DNA of 64,000 nucleotides. Source: Ignavibacteriales bacterium (GTDB taxonomy: Bacteria > Bacteroidota > Ignavibacteria > Tepidaquicellales > Tepidaquicellaceae). The notes beneath the pieces are model-generated. The model was given only the letters and a program-made list of their open reading frames with translations, searched no databases and was not told where the DNA came from. How positions within the stretch are numbered: the stretch's first letter is position 1; every line of letters starts with the position of its first letter. This document shows, one piece after another, positions 8,367 to 15,939 of the stretch. The stretch lies in the NCBI GenBank assembly GCA_020635255.1, contig JACKAC010000002.1, positions 930,001 to 994,000 on the forward strand. The letters run 5' to 3'. The translations under genes were made by a program, and so were the position numbers.

Positions 8367-9740
8367 GTGACACAGGTACTAAATAAAGAGAAGAAACTTT
8401 CACAGCAGGTAGACGAGTCTCTCAATAATAACGGAAAAGTAAATTCCAGGTTTTTAATAAAAGGGGGAAGTCCTCTTAATGGAAAAGTAAAAGTGACCGG
8501 AGCGAAAAACTCCGCGCTCAAACTTATTCCCGCTTCACTTCTTTCATCTGGCAGGTCGGTATTTCACAATGTTCCCAATAAGATCAGTGACCTTGTAATA
8601 ATCAAAGATATTTGTGATTTGCTCGGTTCCGAAATGGAAACCGACGGTGAATCGTTTTCGATAAGCACTCCGGAGATAAGATCATCTCACATACCTTTCG
8701 AGCTTGGAAACGCAACCCGCGCGGCTATTTTGATGGCGGGTCCGCTACTAGTAAGAACAGGAAGCGCGAGGATACCGATACCGGGCGGATGCCGTATCGG
8801 CGCGCGACCTCTTAATTTTCACATCGAAGCGTTCAAAAAACTTGGAGCGGATGTAAAAGAAGAAGGCGATTACTATGTGATGCAAGCTGATGGTCTCAAA
8901 GGCGCTAACATTAATCTAAACTATCCCAGCGTAGGCGCGACGGAGAACGTTATTATCGCAAGCACGCTTGCTAAAGGAAGAACCATATTAACGAACGCCG
9001 CGGTAGAGCCGGAGATAATCGATCTGATAAAATTTCTGCAAAAGATGGGAGCTATCATCGAAATAAGTACCGACAGAAAAATAACTATCGAAGGTGTTGA
9101 GAGATTGGATGGAGCGGAGCACAGTGTAATTCCGGACAGAATAGTAGCGGGTTCGTTTGCTTCAGCCGCGCTCGCATCAAAGGGTGATGTCTTTATCGAA
9201 GGCGCAAGGCAGGATGATCTCATTACTTATTTGAATGCGGTTAGAAGGATAGGCGGTAAATATCAAGTAATGGACGGCGGTATAAGATTTTATTATGACG
9301 GGGAATTAAAACCCATCGCGATCGAAACCGACGTGCATCCGGGATTTATGACCGATTGGCAGCAGCCGTTCGTAATACTTATGACGCAGGCTAACGGAAT
9401 ATCGATTGTGCACGAGACAGTTTATGAAGAAAGGTTCGGATACATCGAGGAGCTGAAAAAAATGGGAGCAGAGGTAGAGCTTTATGACAGGTGCCTGGGA
9501 AGTTTGCCATGCAGATTTTTAAATACGCATTACCATCATAGCGCAGTCATCAAAGGACCAACACAATTGCACGGGGCGGAAATAAATATCCCCGACTTGC
9601 GCGCGGGATTTTCCTACCTCATCGCAGGTGTGATCGCGAAAGGGGAGTCACTTGTGAACGGTTCTATATACATCGATAGAGGATACGAGGAGATCCACAA
9701 AAAACTCCGGGAATTAGGCGCAGATATTCAACGCATATAG
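8367..9740 (+). CDS. murA: UDP-N-acetylglucosamine 1-carboxyvinyltransferase
   Basis: A 457-residue enzyme that adds enolpyruvate from PEP to UDP-GlcNAc, the first committed step of peptidoglycan synthesis in the cytoplasm. The visible family motifs are GAKNSALKLIPASLL, ATRAAILMAGPLL, and the active-site loop IPGGCRIGARPLNFH with the cysteine that fosfomycin alkylates (so intrinsic resistance by Cys-to-Asp is not present). Later there are GFMTDWQQPF and DLRAGFSYLIAG. The chosen start is a GTG at 8367 with AAGGAGA five bases upstream. It has a tail of about 25 extra N-terminal residues (TQVLNKEKKLSQQVDES...) before the usual MurA start near RFLIKGG; a later start is not offered by any good ribosome site. 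Confidence 0.97.
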   Translation: MTQVLNKEKKLSQQVDESLNNNGKVNSRFLIKGGSPLNGKVKVTGAKNSALKLIPASLLSSGRSVFHNVPNKISDLVIIKDICDLLGSEMETDGESFSISTPEIRSSHIPFELGNATRAAILMAGPLLVRTGSARIPIPGGCRIGARPLNFHIEAFKKLGADVKEEGDYYVMQADGLKGANINLNYPSVGATENVIIASTLAKGRTILTNAAVEPEIIDLIKFLQKMGAIIEISTDRKITIEGVERLDGAEHSVIPDRIVAGSFASAALASKGDVFIEGARQDDLITYLNAVRRIGGKYQVMDGGIRFYYDGELKPIAIETDVHPGFMTDWQQPFVILMTQANGISIVHETVYEERFGYIEELKKMGAEVELYDRCLGSLPCRFLNTHYHHSAVIKGPTQLHGAEINIPDLRAGFSYLIAGVIAKGESLVNGSIYIDRGYEEIHKKLRELGADIQRI

Positions 9741-9776
9741 TACTCCATTCAAAAAATACCGGTAATACAATAACAC

Positions 9777-11321
9777 ATGAAAGATAAAATAGAAGAACTA
9801 CATTCCAAACAAGCCGAGGCGTTAAAAGGCGGCGGTGAAGCCAAGCTAAAATCACAGCACGATAAAGGAAAGCTCTCCGCAAGAGAGAGGATAGACCTTC
9901 TTCTCGATAAAGGAACATTTGAAGAGGTGGACATGTTTGTGCGTCACCAGTCGAAAGATTTCGGGCTCGAGAAAACGAGATACTATACCGACGGCGTTAT
10001 TACCGGCACGGGAAAAATAGAGGGGCGAACGGTTTGTGTTTTTTCGCAGGACTTCACTATACTCGGCGGATCTCTCGCGGAATACCATGCAAGAAAGATA
10101 TGCAAGCTGATGGATCTCGCCATGAAAATAGGCGTCCCGGTGATCGGCATAAACGACAGCGGCGGCGCGAGGATACAGGAAGGAGTTGTTTCGCTCGGCG
10201 GGTACGCGGACATTTTCCTGCGTAATACGCTGGCAAGCGGGGTGATTCCACAGATATCAGCGATCGTGGGACCATGCGCCGGCGGCGCGGTATATTCACC
10301 TGCTATTACAGATTTTATTTTTATGGTAGAGAATACATCATACATGTTCGTTACCGGACCTAATGTCGTGAAGACGGTTACCAACGAGGAAGTTTCGTTC
10401 GAGGATCTCGGCGGCGCGCATACTCACGCGGAAAAGAGCGGGGTAAGCCACTTTACGTCACGGAATGAGATAGAATGTTTCGAGGAGATACGCAAGCTGA
10501 TGTCTTATCTTCCGCTGAACAATATGGACGACGTGCCGAAATACGAATACGATAACGGAAGCGAGCAGGACCAGAACGACCTCAATAATTTCATGCCGGA
10601 TAATCCAAATAAGCCATACGATATAAAGGACGTTATAAATAAGATCGTCGATTCGGGCAGTTTTTTTGAGGTGCATGAGGGGTATGCGCAGAATATCGTT
10701 GTTGGTTTCGCGAGGCTTGCGGGCAGGAGTATCGGCATAGTTGCCAATCAGCCGCTTGTATTAGCCGGAGTGCTGGATATTGCATCATCGGTAAAAGGCG
10801 CTCGGTTCGTTCGTTTTTGCGACGCATTTAATATTCCTCTGCTGGTATTCGAGGACGTGCCGGGATTTTTGCCGGGTACTGACCAGGAATGGCGCGGAAT
10901 AATACGGCAGGGCGCGAAACTGCTCTACGCATTTTGCGAAGCAACGGTGCCGAAAGTTACAGTCATCACGCGAAAGGCATACGGCGGAGCATACGACGTT
11001 ATGAATTCGAAGCACGTGCGCGGTGATATAAACCTTGCGTGGCCAACGGCGGAGATCGCTGTAATGGGAGCGAAAGGCGCGGCGGAAATAATATTCAAGA
11101 AAGAGATAAAGGATGCTGACGACCATGAGGCAAAGCTTAAGGAAAAGACGGACGAGTTCACTGATAAATTCGCTAACCCATACCTTGCGGCTGAGCGCGG
11201 TTTTATAGATGACGTGATCGAGCCAAAGGACACTCGCAAAAAACTTGTGTACTACTTCGATATACTGGAGACAAAAGTGGATAGTAATCCGAAGAAGAAG
11301 CACGGGAATATACCGTTGTAG
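9777..11321 (+). CDS. Acyl-CoA carboxylase beta subunit (propionyl-CoA carboxylase / methylmalonyl-CoA decarboxylase alpha type)
   Basis: A 514-residue carboxyltransferase with the two crotonase-like halves of the PccB family. N-terminal half: LSARERIDLLLDKGTFEEVD, INDSGGARIQEGVVSLGGYADIF and VGPCAGGAVYSPAITDF. C-terminal half: PLLVFEDVPGFLPG, TRKAYGGAYDVMNSKH and AWPTAEIAVMGAKGAAEI. It transfers CO2 between carboxybiotin and propionyl- or methylmalonyl-CoA. The biotin carrier and biotin carboxylase subunits are not in the window, so direction and substrate (propionyl-CoA carboxylation versus sodium-pumping methylmalonyl-CoA decarboxylation) cannot be settled. It lies 36 bases after murA. The gene is intact. 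Confidence 0.93.
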   Translation: MKDKIEELHSKQAEALKGGGEAKLKSQHDKGKLSARERIDLLLDKGTFEEVDMFVRHQSKDFGLEKTRYYTDGVITGTGKIEGRTVCVFSQDFTILGGSLAEYHARKICKLMDLAMKIGVPVIGINDSGGARIQEGVVSLGGYADIFLRNTLASGVIPQISAIVGPCAGGAVYSPAITDFIFMVENTSYMFVTGPNVVKTVTNEEVSFEDLGGAHTHAEKSGVSHFTSRNEIECFEEIRKLMSYLPLNNMDDVPKYEYDNGSEQDQNDLNNFMPDNPNKPYDIKDVINKIVDSGSFFEVHEGYAQNIVVGFARLAGRSIGIVANQPLVLAGVLDIASSVKGARFVRFCDAFNIPLLVFEDVPGFLPGTDQEWRGIIRQGAKLLYAFCEATVPKVTVITRKAYGGAYDVMNSKHVRGDINLAWPTAEIAVMGAKGAAEIIFKKEIKDADDHEAKLKEKTDEFTDKFANPYLAAERGFIDDVIEPKDTRKKLVYYFDILETKVDSNPKKKHGNIPL

Positions 11322-11384
11322 CAGTTAGTAGTGTAATATTTGTTTTGTTGTGGTAGTGGGTTTGTTAATTCGTTTTTGGTTTAG

Positions 11385-11408
11385 ATTCTTCGCTTCGCTC
11401 AGAATGAC
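11385..11408. repeat. Dispersed palindromic intergenic repeat, copy 1
   Basis: A 24-base unit starting ATTCTTCGCTTCGCTCAG and ending AATGAC, with ATTCT/AGAAT arms around a short loop. The identical unit occurs at 39169-39192 and a one-mismatch copy at 39097-39120, always between genes. Units of this form are common as short mobile or REP-like elements in this bacterial group. Confidence 0.75.
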
Positions 11409-11448
11409 AAAATAAAAGGGAATTTCAAATATATAAACAGGCTAGCCT

Positions 11449-11945
11449 GATTTCGTTGTATCATACGTTATACAGTATTTACGGTACGTATCCCACAGAG
11501 GATAAGGATACAACTGCTCCTTCTGCTAAAGGCGACGGAACACCTTTACGCAGTGTTTTTCACCGCATTACAGACGGCTGAACTGTTTCGCCGGACTTTT
11601 TAGTAGAGGTCCGATCCAAAGTCACTATTAGACTCTCACCGCCGAAGGGAATATACATATCACCCTTCCACAACATCCCTCACCGTGAAGAAAGCAACGG
11701 TTTGCACGAAATGATCCTCTCACAATTTATGCACGAGGGACAGCTTATGCTGCCGGTAGAGACCCTTCGAAGAGAAGTGATCAAGCGGTCCCGCCCGCCT
11801 AGCGACCTAGGACATTGACAATCTTTACTTAAGCAACAGTGAAAGCGATGCAAGTTAGACAAACAGAACACCGCGGAGCGCGGATATTACCGTTCCTGCC
11901 GTAAATACCGGTTCTATTTAAAGAACTGGTTATTCGAATAACCAA
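11449..11945. ncRNA. Candidate structured RNA of unknown family (strand undetermined)
   Basis: This block of about 500 bases is clearly richer in G and C than the AT-rich sequence on both sides and holds no convincing gene. It is densely self-complementary. Examples are GTTGTATC 11455-11462 with GATACAAC 11507-11514 enclosing ATACGT/ACGTAT; CGGAC 11592/GTCCG 11609; GAAGGG 11644/CCCTTC 11663; TCCCTC 11676/GAGGGA 11735 enclosing ACCGT/ACGGT; CAGC-TTAT-GCTG 11741-11752; CCTAG-CGAC-CTAGG 11798-11811; CCGCG-GAG-CGCGG 11871-11883; a 9-bp stem 11907-11915/11922-11930; and the perfect palindrome GGTTATTCGAATAACC at 11928-11943. I could not match it to RNase P, tmRNA, SRP, 6S, rRNA or intron motifs. 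An alternative is a decayed coding sequence: one plus frame is open from 11408 except for a TGA at 11579. Confidence 0.45.
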
Positions 11946-12080
11946 TGCAAAATAATGTGAAGTCAAGATAGTTTAAATGAAGAAAGGGTTAGATACGTAT
12001 CTATACTTTTTTTTTGTGTTGGTCGTGTGAGGTACTGAGAGCGAATAATGTGTTTAGCAACGTTGAGAGGTGACTGGTCT

Positions 12081-12107
12081 GGATTCCCGCCTACGCGGGG
12101 ATGACAA
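12081..12107. repeat. Palindromic intergenic repeat with CCCGC/GCGGG stem
   Basis: GGATTCCCGCCTACGCGGGG followed by ATGACAA; the arms CCCGC (12086-12090) and GCGGG (12095-12099) close a CTAC loop. It resembles widely dispersed bacterial intergenic repeats and shares the trailing ATGACA with the copy-1 type element at 11385. It may be copied as DNA or act as an RNA hairpin. Confidence 0.55.
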
Positions 12108-12138
12108 GGTGGGGTGGGAGTGCAAGGGATAACGGGTT

Positions 12139-12160
12139 AGTCCGAAGGACTCCTACGGAG
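12139..12160. repeat. Double short palindrome
   Basis: AGTCC-GAA-GGACT (12139-12151) runs directly into CTCC-TAC-GGAG (12150-12160). A related partial sequence (gaatccgatggagag) lies at 39154-39168, next to another repeat copy. It is best read as part of the same repeat-rich intergenic tract. Confidence 0.45.
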
Positions 12161-12182
12161 ATGCGTATATATACTTTTTTTA

Positions 12183-12219
12183 ACCCCCCTTAGTCCTCCC
12201 TTTGTAAAAGGGGGGATTT
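12183..12219. repeat. Pyrimidine/purine palindromic repeat before a T run
   Basis: ACCCCCCTTAG, then CCTCCC (12195-12200) pairing with GGGGGG (12210-12215) across TTTGTAAAA, then ATTTT. This form is common as a dispersed repeat. Because it is followed by T residues it could also stop plus-strand transcripts, and on the minus strand it lies just past the stop of the gene at 12260. Confidence 0.5.
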
Positions 12220-12259
12220 TGCTTATTTATTATTCGTTCGTGAATCTGATAATACTATA

Positions 12260-13246
12260 TTAATTTCCAATATTCCATTTCAAACTTGCAGTCAACTTTG
12301 CTTTTGCAAGGTTTTCATTATTTTCGGTAACATTTTCAATGTTTATAGCTAATACAGAACTTAATCCTGTAATTATTCCAACCTCAGCAGCTATTCCTCC
12401 TTCAAAATTTTCTTTTTGAAAGTTAAATATCAGCTCACCACCTAAACCCACTGATAGGTTATTAGTTCTGAGTGCAATTCCCAAAATATTTTTCGGATTA
12501 TCATTACTAGAAAATCTACCCTGATATGTTGCATAAAAATTAAAATTATCAGAGTACTGAACAAATGAAGTCCAAACATTATGATTTGAAACAACAATGC
12601 TATCGGAAGATAATATCCCACCTTTCAATAACCCACTCAAACCATATCCAAAAGATAAAGCATTCCCCCCTGCCTTACGTACTTCTTCTATTACTTCTTT
12701 ATATTTTTCCTTCAAACCTTTAACCTCTTTTTTTTGATCAGAATCTTTGAGTATATTAGAAGCTTCAGGATTTAATATTTTTTCGATAGAATCTATGATT
12801 GCAGGATGTTGTAAGGGATCATGAGAATCCCATAAGGTACTCCTAAACCCTATGCCATATGCTAAAGAATTAGTGTCCTCCATACTCTGCACGGTGGCAA
12901 CAGAGAGTAGCGTATTAATTAATATCCTTGCAAGGTTGTCCTTTCCATAATCCTTTATGCTGTTTAATCTAATTCCCAGTAAATATGGTGAAAAATCAAT
13001 AGCAATCCCGGGCTCTACTTTTTCACTAGAAAAAAAGTTAGAAAGAATGCTAACTATAATGGGTTTTGATGCACTTCCTGTTTGAATCTTTTCCGGAGCA
13101 ATTCCTAATGCAGTAAAGCCTGGTGATTGAGGTACATTATAGTCTAGGATATATTTATAAACTGAAGAATCTTGACAATTTCCGTTATTGTTAAAGACTA
13201 TCAAGATGAAAATAACTATTAAGGGAATAATAAATTTTTGTTTCAT
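12260..13246 (-). CDS. Exported protein of unknown function (328 aa)
   Basis: I do not recognise this protein. It begins MKQKFIIPLIVIFILIVF, a strong signal peptide with likely cleavage after NNNGNC or nearby, so it is periplasmic or outer-membrane. The mature part alternates amphipathic beta-like stretches (AIDFSPYLLGIRL, GNALSFGYGLSGLL, NFYATYQGRFS, NILGIALRTNNLSVGLGGELIF, GIAAEVGIITGLSSVLAINIENV), ends in KLTASLKWNIGN, and carries one charged helical region (about 175-195). That pattern suggests a small outer-membrane barrel or barrel-like protein. It is the last of three co-directional AT-rich genes and follows the previous one by 12 bases. Base composition is visibly more AT-rich than the housekeeping neighbours, consistent with acquisition by transfer. 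Confidence 0.6.
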   Translation of the reverse strand: MKQKFIIPLIVIFILIVFNNNGNCQDSSVYKYILDYNVPQSPGFTALGIAPEKIQTGSASKPIIVSILSNFFSSEKVEPGIAIDFSPYLLGIRLNSIKDYGKDNLARILINTLLSVATVQSMEDTNSLAYGIGFRSTLWDSHDPLQHPAIIDSIEKILNPEASNILKDSDQKKEVKGLKEKYKEVIEEVRKAGGNALSFGYGLSGLLKGGILSSDSIVVSNHNVWTSFVQYSDNFNFYATYQGRFSSNDNPKNILGIALRTNNLSVGLGGELIFNFQKENFEGGIAAEVGIITGLSSVLAINIENVTENNENLAKAKLTASLKWNIGN

Positions 13247-13258
13247 AATTTTTCTTTT

Positions 13259-13672
13259 TTATACAGGAATATTTGCAAATAAAATACTTCTTTGTAATTC
13301 GGTTACATTTCCTGATTCACATAAAGGAATGTCTTCGATGTCCCATAAGGTTTCCTTTGTAATTTTGCATTGTACACCGTCCTGACTTAAGATATAACCT
13401 GCTCTCCCATAATTTAGCTGGTTTGATAAAGAACATATATTTATACCTACTTGGAGATATTTTCCATGAAGTTCGTTTGAATTTATTGTAAAATTATATT
13501 CCTTAGACTCATCGGTTTTTTTCATGTCCCACTTGCTAACTACATCATAATTCCCATCTTCATTTTTTTTTAATATCTTACAATTCATGGCTGCAGCTAA
13601 AAAATCATTTGCTTGAAATGTAATTTTTAATTTTCCTCCAAGGGGGTCAATTATACAGATTCTTTGTGACAT
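13259..13672 (-). CDS. Small soluble protein of unknown function (137 aa)
   Basis: I do not recognise this protein. It has no signal peptide or membrane helix, so it is predicted cytoplasmic. It begins MSQRICIIDPLGGKLKITF and is rich in short beta-like stretches (EYNFTINSNELHGKYLQVGINI, YGRAGYILSQDGVQCKI), which suggests a compact beta-sandwich or beta-barrel. It has six cysteines, with no paired motif. It lies between the exported protein (12-base gap) and the membrane protein at 13758 (85-base gap) and shares their AT-rich composition. The three could be an accessory module, but nothing in the sequences names the task. Confidence 0.55.
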   Translation of the reverse strand: MSQRICIIDPLGGKLKITFQANDFLAAAMNCKILKKNEDGNYDVVSKWDMKKTDESKEYNFTINSNELHGKYLQVGINICSLSNQLNYGRAGYILSQDGVQCKITKETLWDIEDIPLCESGNVTELQRSILFANIPV

Positions 13673-13757
13673 TCTCTTTTATTATTTGGTTTAGAATAAG
13701 CAATTAGTAGATTTGCAAAACTTAGTTTGAATTATGTAAATTTGTTTATTAAATTTC

Positions 13758-14831
13758 TTAGCCTTTTTTCTCTTCGCTTAGGCTTTTTCTTACTCCTATT
13801 AACCTTTTCATTATATCATACCAGAATGGGGCTCCCATTGTAACGGCGAAAATTGTTAATAGTAAACCAGCTATCTTTCTAATTAAAAATGAAAAAAAGT
13901 CCTGCTCCTTCCATTTCTCATCCCAACCTAAGGGAATTCCCAGTGAACCTAGATCCGTAATTATAGTATGTAAACTGTCCAGTTGTTTTATTGAATTTCC
14001 AAGATCGTCAACGCCATTTTTTGTTGTATCTTTATTGATTGAATCCTTTTTAACAGTATCCTGTGTAATGGAGGTCGAATCTTTTTTAACTAGTGTAGAT
14101 ACTGAATCTACATTTGAAACGGAATCATAATTTCCGATTTTATTGTTATCAAGATACTTCACAACTTTATTCGTTACTTCTGTTAATTCTTTTTTATTGG
14201 AATACAGGGTCTCAGTGATTTTTATTGTGTCAACGTTAAAGAATAAAATCATAGATGATGCAATTATTAATATCCATTTTGTTGATCCCTTTTTAAAAGA
14301 TTCCTCCAATCCTTTCATTGCATTTTCGTAATATTTCTCCAGACCATTTTGGGCAATAGCATATTTATCAATTAACTCATTTGGAAATAGGTTTTCTAAG
14401 TTCTTAAAGTCATCAGCGCTTAAAAAATCATTTCCTTCCTTTACATAATATTCAATCAGATTCTTTGCATCAGCACTTAGTATTTCATTTTCTGCCAAGC
14501 TTTTCGCACTTTCACTAATATTAGCTCTATTAATATTAGAAATATCCAGCAAGACCTTTGCAAAATACTTTGAAGGGATAAAGTTGATTTTGATCTTAAA
14601 AAAAGAGTCTTTTAAAGATTTTATTAGAGGATGATTATAAAATCTTTCTACAGCAGTATCTTCCGCTTTGCCATTAAGTAATTTTGAAATAAACTCCTTT
14701 AGTAACTTTCCTCTACTATTAAAAATACTATACATTAACTCCAGAATTGAAGATGAAACAAAGGAGAGAATAAAATATGTAAATGACAAAACCAGTATTA
14801 TATCTATTACTTCAGAATTTATTAAATTCAT
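13758..14831 (-). CDS. Membrane protein of unknown function with Ser/Thr/Asp-rich periplasmic loop (357 aa)
   Basis: There are three predicted helices: residues 8-30 (IDIILVLSFTYFILSFV), 186-203 (WILIIASSMILFFNVDTI) and 316-336 (IRKIAGLLLTIFAVTMGAPF). Between the first two lies a charged helical domain of about 150 residues. Between the second and third is a low-complexity loop rich in D, S, T and K (about 235-275, with repeated SVSN/DSVS and KKDS/NKDT units). The end GAPFWYDIMKRL resembles a conserved tail I associate with uncharacterised Bacteroidota membrane proteins, but I cannot name a family with certainty. It is first in the three-gene AT-rich unit; ATG 14829-14831 in an AT-rich leader. 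Confidence 0.6.
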   Translation of the reverse strand: MNLINSEVIDIILVLSFTYFILSFVSSSILELMYSIFNSRGKLLKEFISKLLNGKAEDTAVERFYNHPLIKSLKDSFFKIKINFIPSKYFAKVLLDISNINRANISESAKSLAENEILSADAKNLIEYYVKEGNDFLSADDFKNLENLFPNELIDKYAIAQNGLEKYYENAMKGLEESFKKGSTKWILIIASSMILFFNVDTIKITETLYSNKKELTEVTNKVVKYLDNNKIGNYDSVSNVDSVSTLVKKDSTSITQDTVKKDSINKDTTKNGVDDLGNSIKQLDSLHTIITDLGSLGIPLGWDEKWKEQDFFSFLIRKIAGLLLTIFAVTMGAPFWYDIMKRLIGVRKSLSEEKKG

Positions 14832-15193
14832 TGTTAGAAAATTTATTTATAAATCACATTACACTTCTATTTGGTGATTATACTTTTTTTTCTAAATTTT
14901 AGCAAAGAAGGTTGGACGATTATGTTGCAGGTTTTGATATTATGATTTGCGTGAAATGCTCTAATAAGAGATAAAATCGCAGAAATATTGAGGTGTAATT
15001 GTTGCAAAACGAGGAATGCAGTATGGGGACTCTTTTATTTATTTTTGTTGTATGGTGCATGTTTGAAAGTACATATTAAACAAAGCAATATTTTTCCGGT
15101 TTATTAGAAAGATACTCACCGTAACCACTGCTTACTGGATTGCTTTTCAAAAGGGTTTTGCCTAATTTTGGGTTTGTTTATTTAACCCTCAGG
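14832..15193. other. Intergenic region between the AT-rich island and the ATP synthase operon
   Basis: About 360 bases separate the divergently oriented island (minus) and ATP synthase operon (plus). The region must hold both promoters. It is AT-rich, with a T run at 14884-14892. I see no RNA gene, repeat or clear -35/-10 pair. Short fragments of open frame exist but none has coding character. Confidence 0.6.
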
Positions 15194-15508
15194 ATGAAAT
15201 CAGAGGAAGGGAATAAACGAAGTTCTTTCAGGGAGATAGTGTCAAAACCCTTGATACAGACGGATTCCAAGACAATGCAGTATTCGGGGCTTGGAATACA
15301 GCTTGCAGCGACGATAGTAATATTCTTTTTTATAGGTTACTGGCTGGATGGGGTATTCGACACTAAACCGGTTCTTATGCTTGTCTTTACTTTTCTTGGT
15401 TTTGGAGGGGGATTTTATAATTTTTTCCTGACGATACAGGACCTTTCAAGGAAAGAGAAGGAGAGTAAGAAGACCGATCAGAACGTAAAAGAGGATAGGA
15501 AGATTTGA
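15194..15508 (+). CDS. AtpZ/AtpI-like ATP synthase accessory membrane protein
   Basis: About 104 residues starting MKSEEGNKRSSF at 15194. A longer in-frame TTG start at 15140 would add 18 residues that look like leader translation, so I prefer the ATG. Two membrane helices (GIQLAATIVIFFFIGYWLDG and VLMLVFTFLGFGGGFYNFF) with the conserved G-YWLD segment mark the AtpZ/AtpI class that heads many ATP synthase operons and helps assemble the c-ring or supplies Mg2+. The lysine-rich C-terminus is cytoplasmic. Its TGA stop overlaps the TTG start of the next gene (TTGA), the same junction used again before atpB. Confidence 0.75.
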   Translation: MKSEEGNKRSSFREIVSKPLIQTDSKTMQYSGLGIQLAATIVIFFFIGYWLDGVFDTKPVLMLVFTFLGFGGGFYNFFLTIQDLSRKEKESKKTDQNVKEDRKI

Positions 15509-15939
15509 ATATACCAGCCGGCTATGTAAAGTTTTCGGTTTACGTGATAATCTCAGGAATAATAGCTTCCGTAGTATTCATTTTAATAATGCAGGGAATC
15601 GGACAGCCGACGGACATAACGGCTGTGATAGCAAACCTGGTCTTCACGGTGTTAAATGTTCTGATAGGAGTATGGGTAGTGATATCAGGTCTGGATAAGA
15701 CGAACCCGGTTTTCTTTTCCCGTTTGCTTGGGAGTTTATTTGCCAGGATATTGATAATGGCAGGTTATGTAGCGCTTGGACTCGCAGTTTTTAAATTCGA
15801 GGAAGTTAATTTTGTGATGTCTCTATTTATATTCTACTTCTTGTTCCTTATCCTCGAAATGTTGTACATCTTCCCCAACAAAGATAAGTTAATCCCGGGG
15901 AAGCAGCAATTAGAGAAACCAAATAATTCAAAAGATTGA
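15505..15939 (+). CDS. Four-helix membrane protein of the ATP synthase operon (subunit I-like)
   Basis: A 144-residue protein with four hydrophobic helices (VKFSVYVIISGIIASVVFIL, ITAVIANLVFTVLNVLIGVW, ARILIMAGYVALGLAVF, VMSLFIFYFLFLILEMLYIF) and a short charged tail. Size, helix number and its place between the AtpZ-like gene and atpB fit the second small AtpI-type protein found in many Gram-negative operons. Sequence identity to named AtpI is not obvious by eye. It starts at TTG 15505, overlapping the previous stop, and its stop overlaps the TTG of atpB, so translation is likely coupled through three genes. Confidence 0.7.
   Translation: MNIPAGYVKFSVYVIISGIIASVVFILIMQGIGQPTDITAVIANLVFTVLNVLIGVWVVISGLDKTNPVFFSRLLGSLFARILIMAGYVALGLAVFKFEEVNFVMSLFIFYFLFLILEMLYIFPNKDKLIPGKQQLEKPNNSKD

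Noticed and set aside
11449..11945. RNase P RNA, tmRNA, 6S RNA, SRP RNA or rRNA fragment
   Set aside because: I looked on both strands for GAGGAAAGTCC, the tmRNA ends with a tRNA-like T arm, and rRNA core motifs. An ACAGAA and an AGTCCGGC were seen, but not in the order or spacing that RNase P needs.
15140..15193. Longer N-terminus for the AtpZ-like protein from a TTG
   Set aside because: The extra 18 residues (from LFKRVLPNFG) are hydrophobic and not family-like; ATG 15194 gives the normal length.
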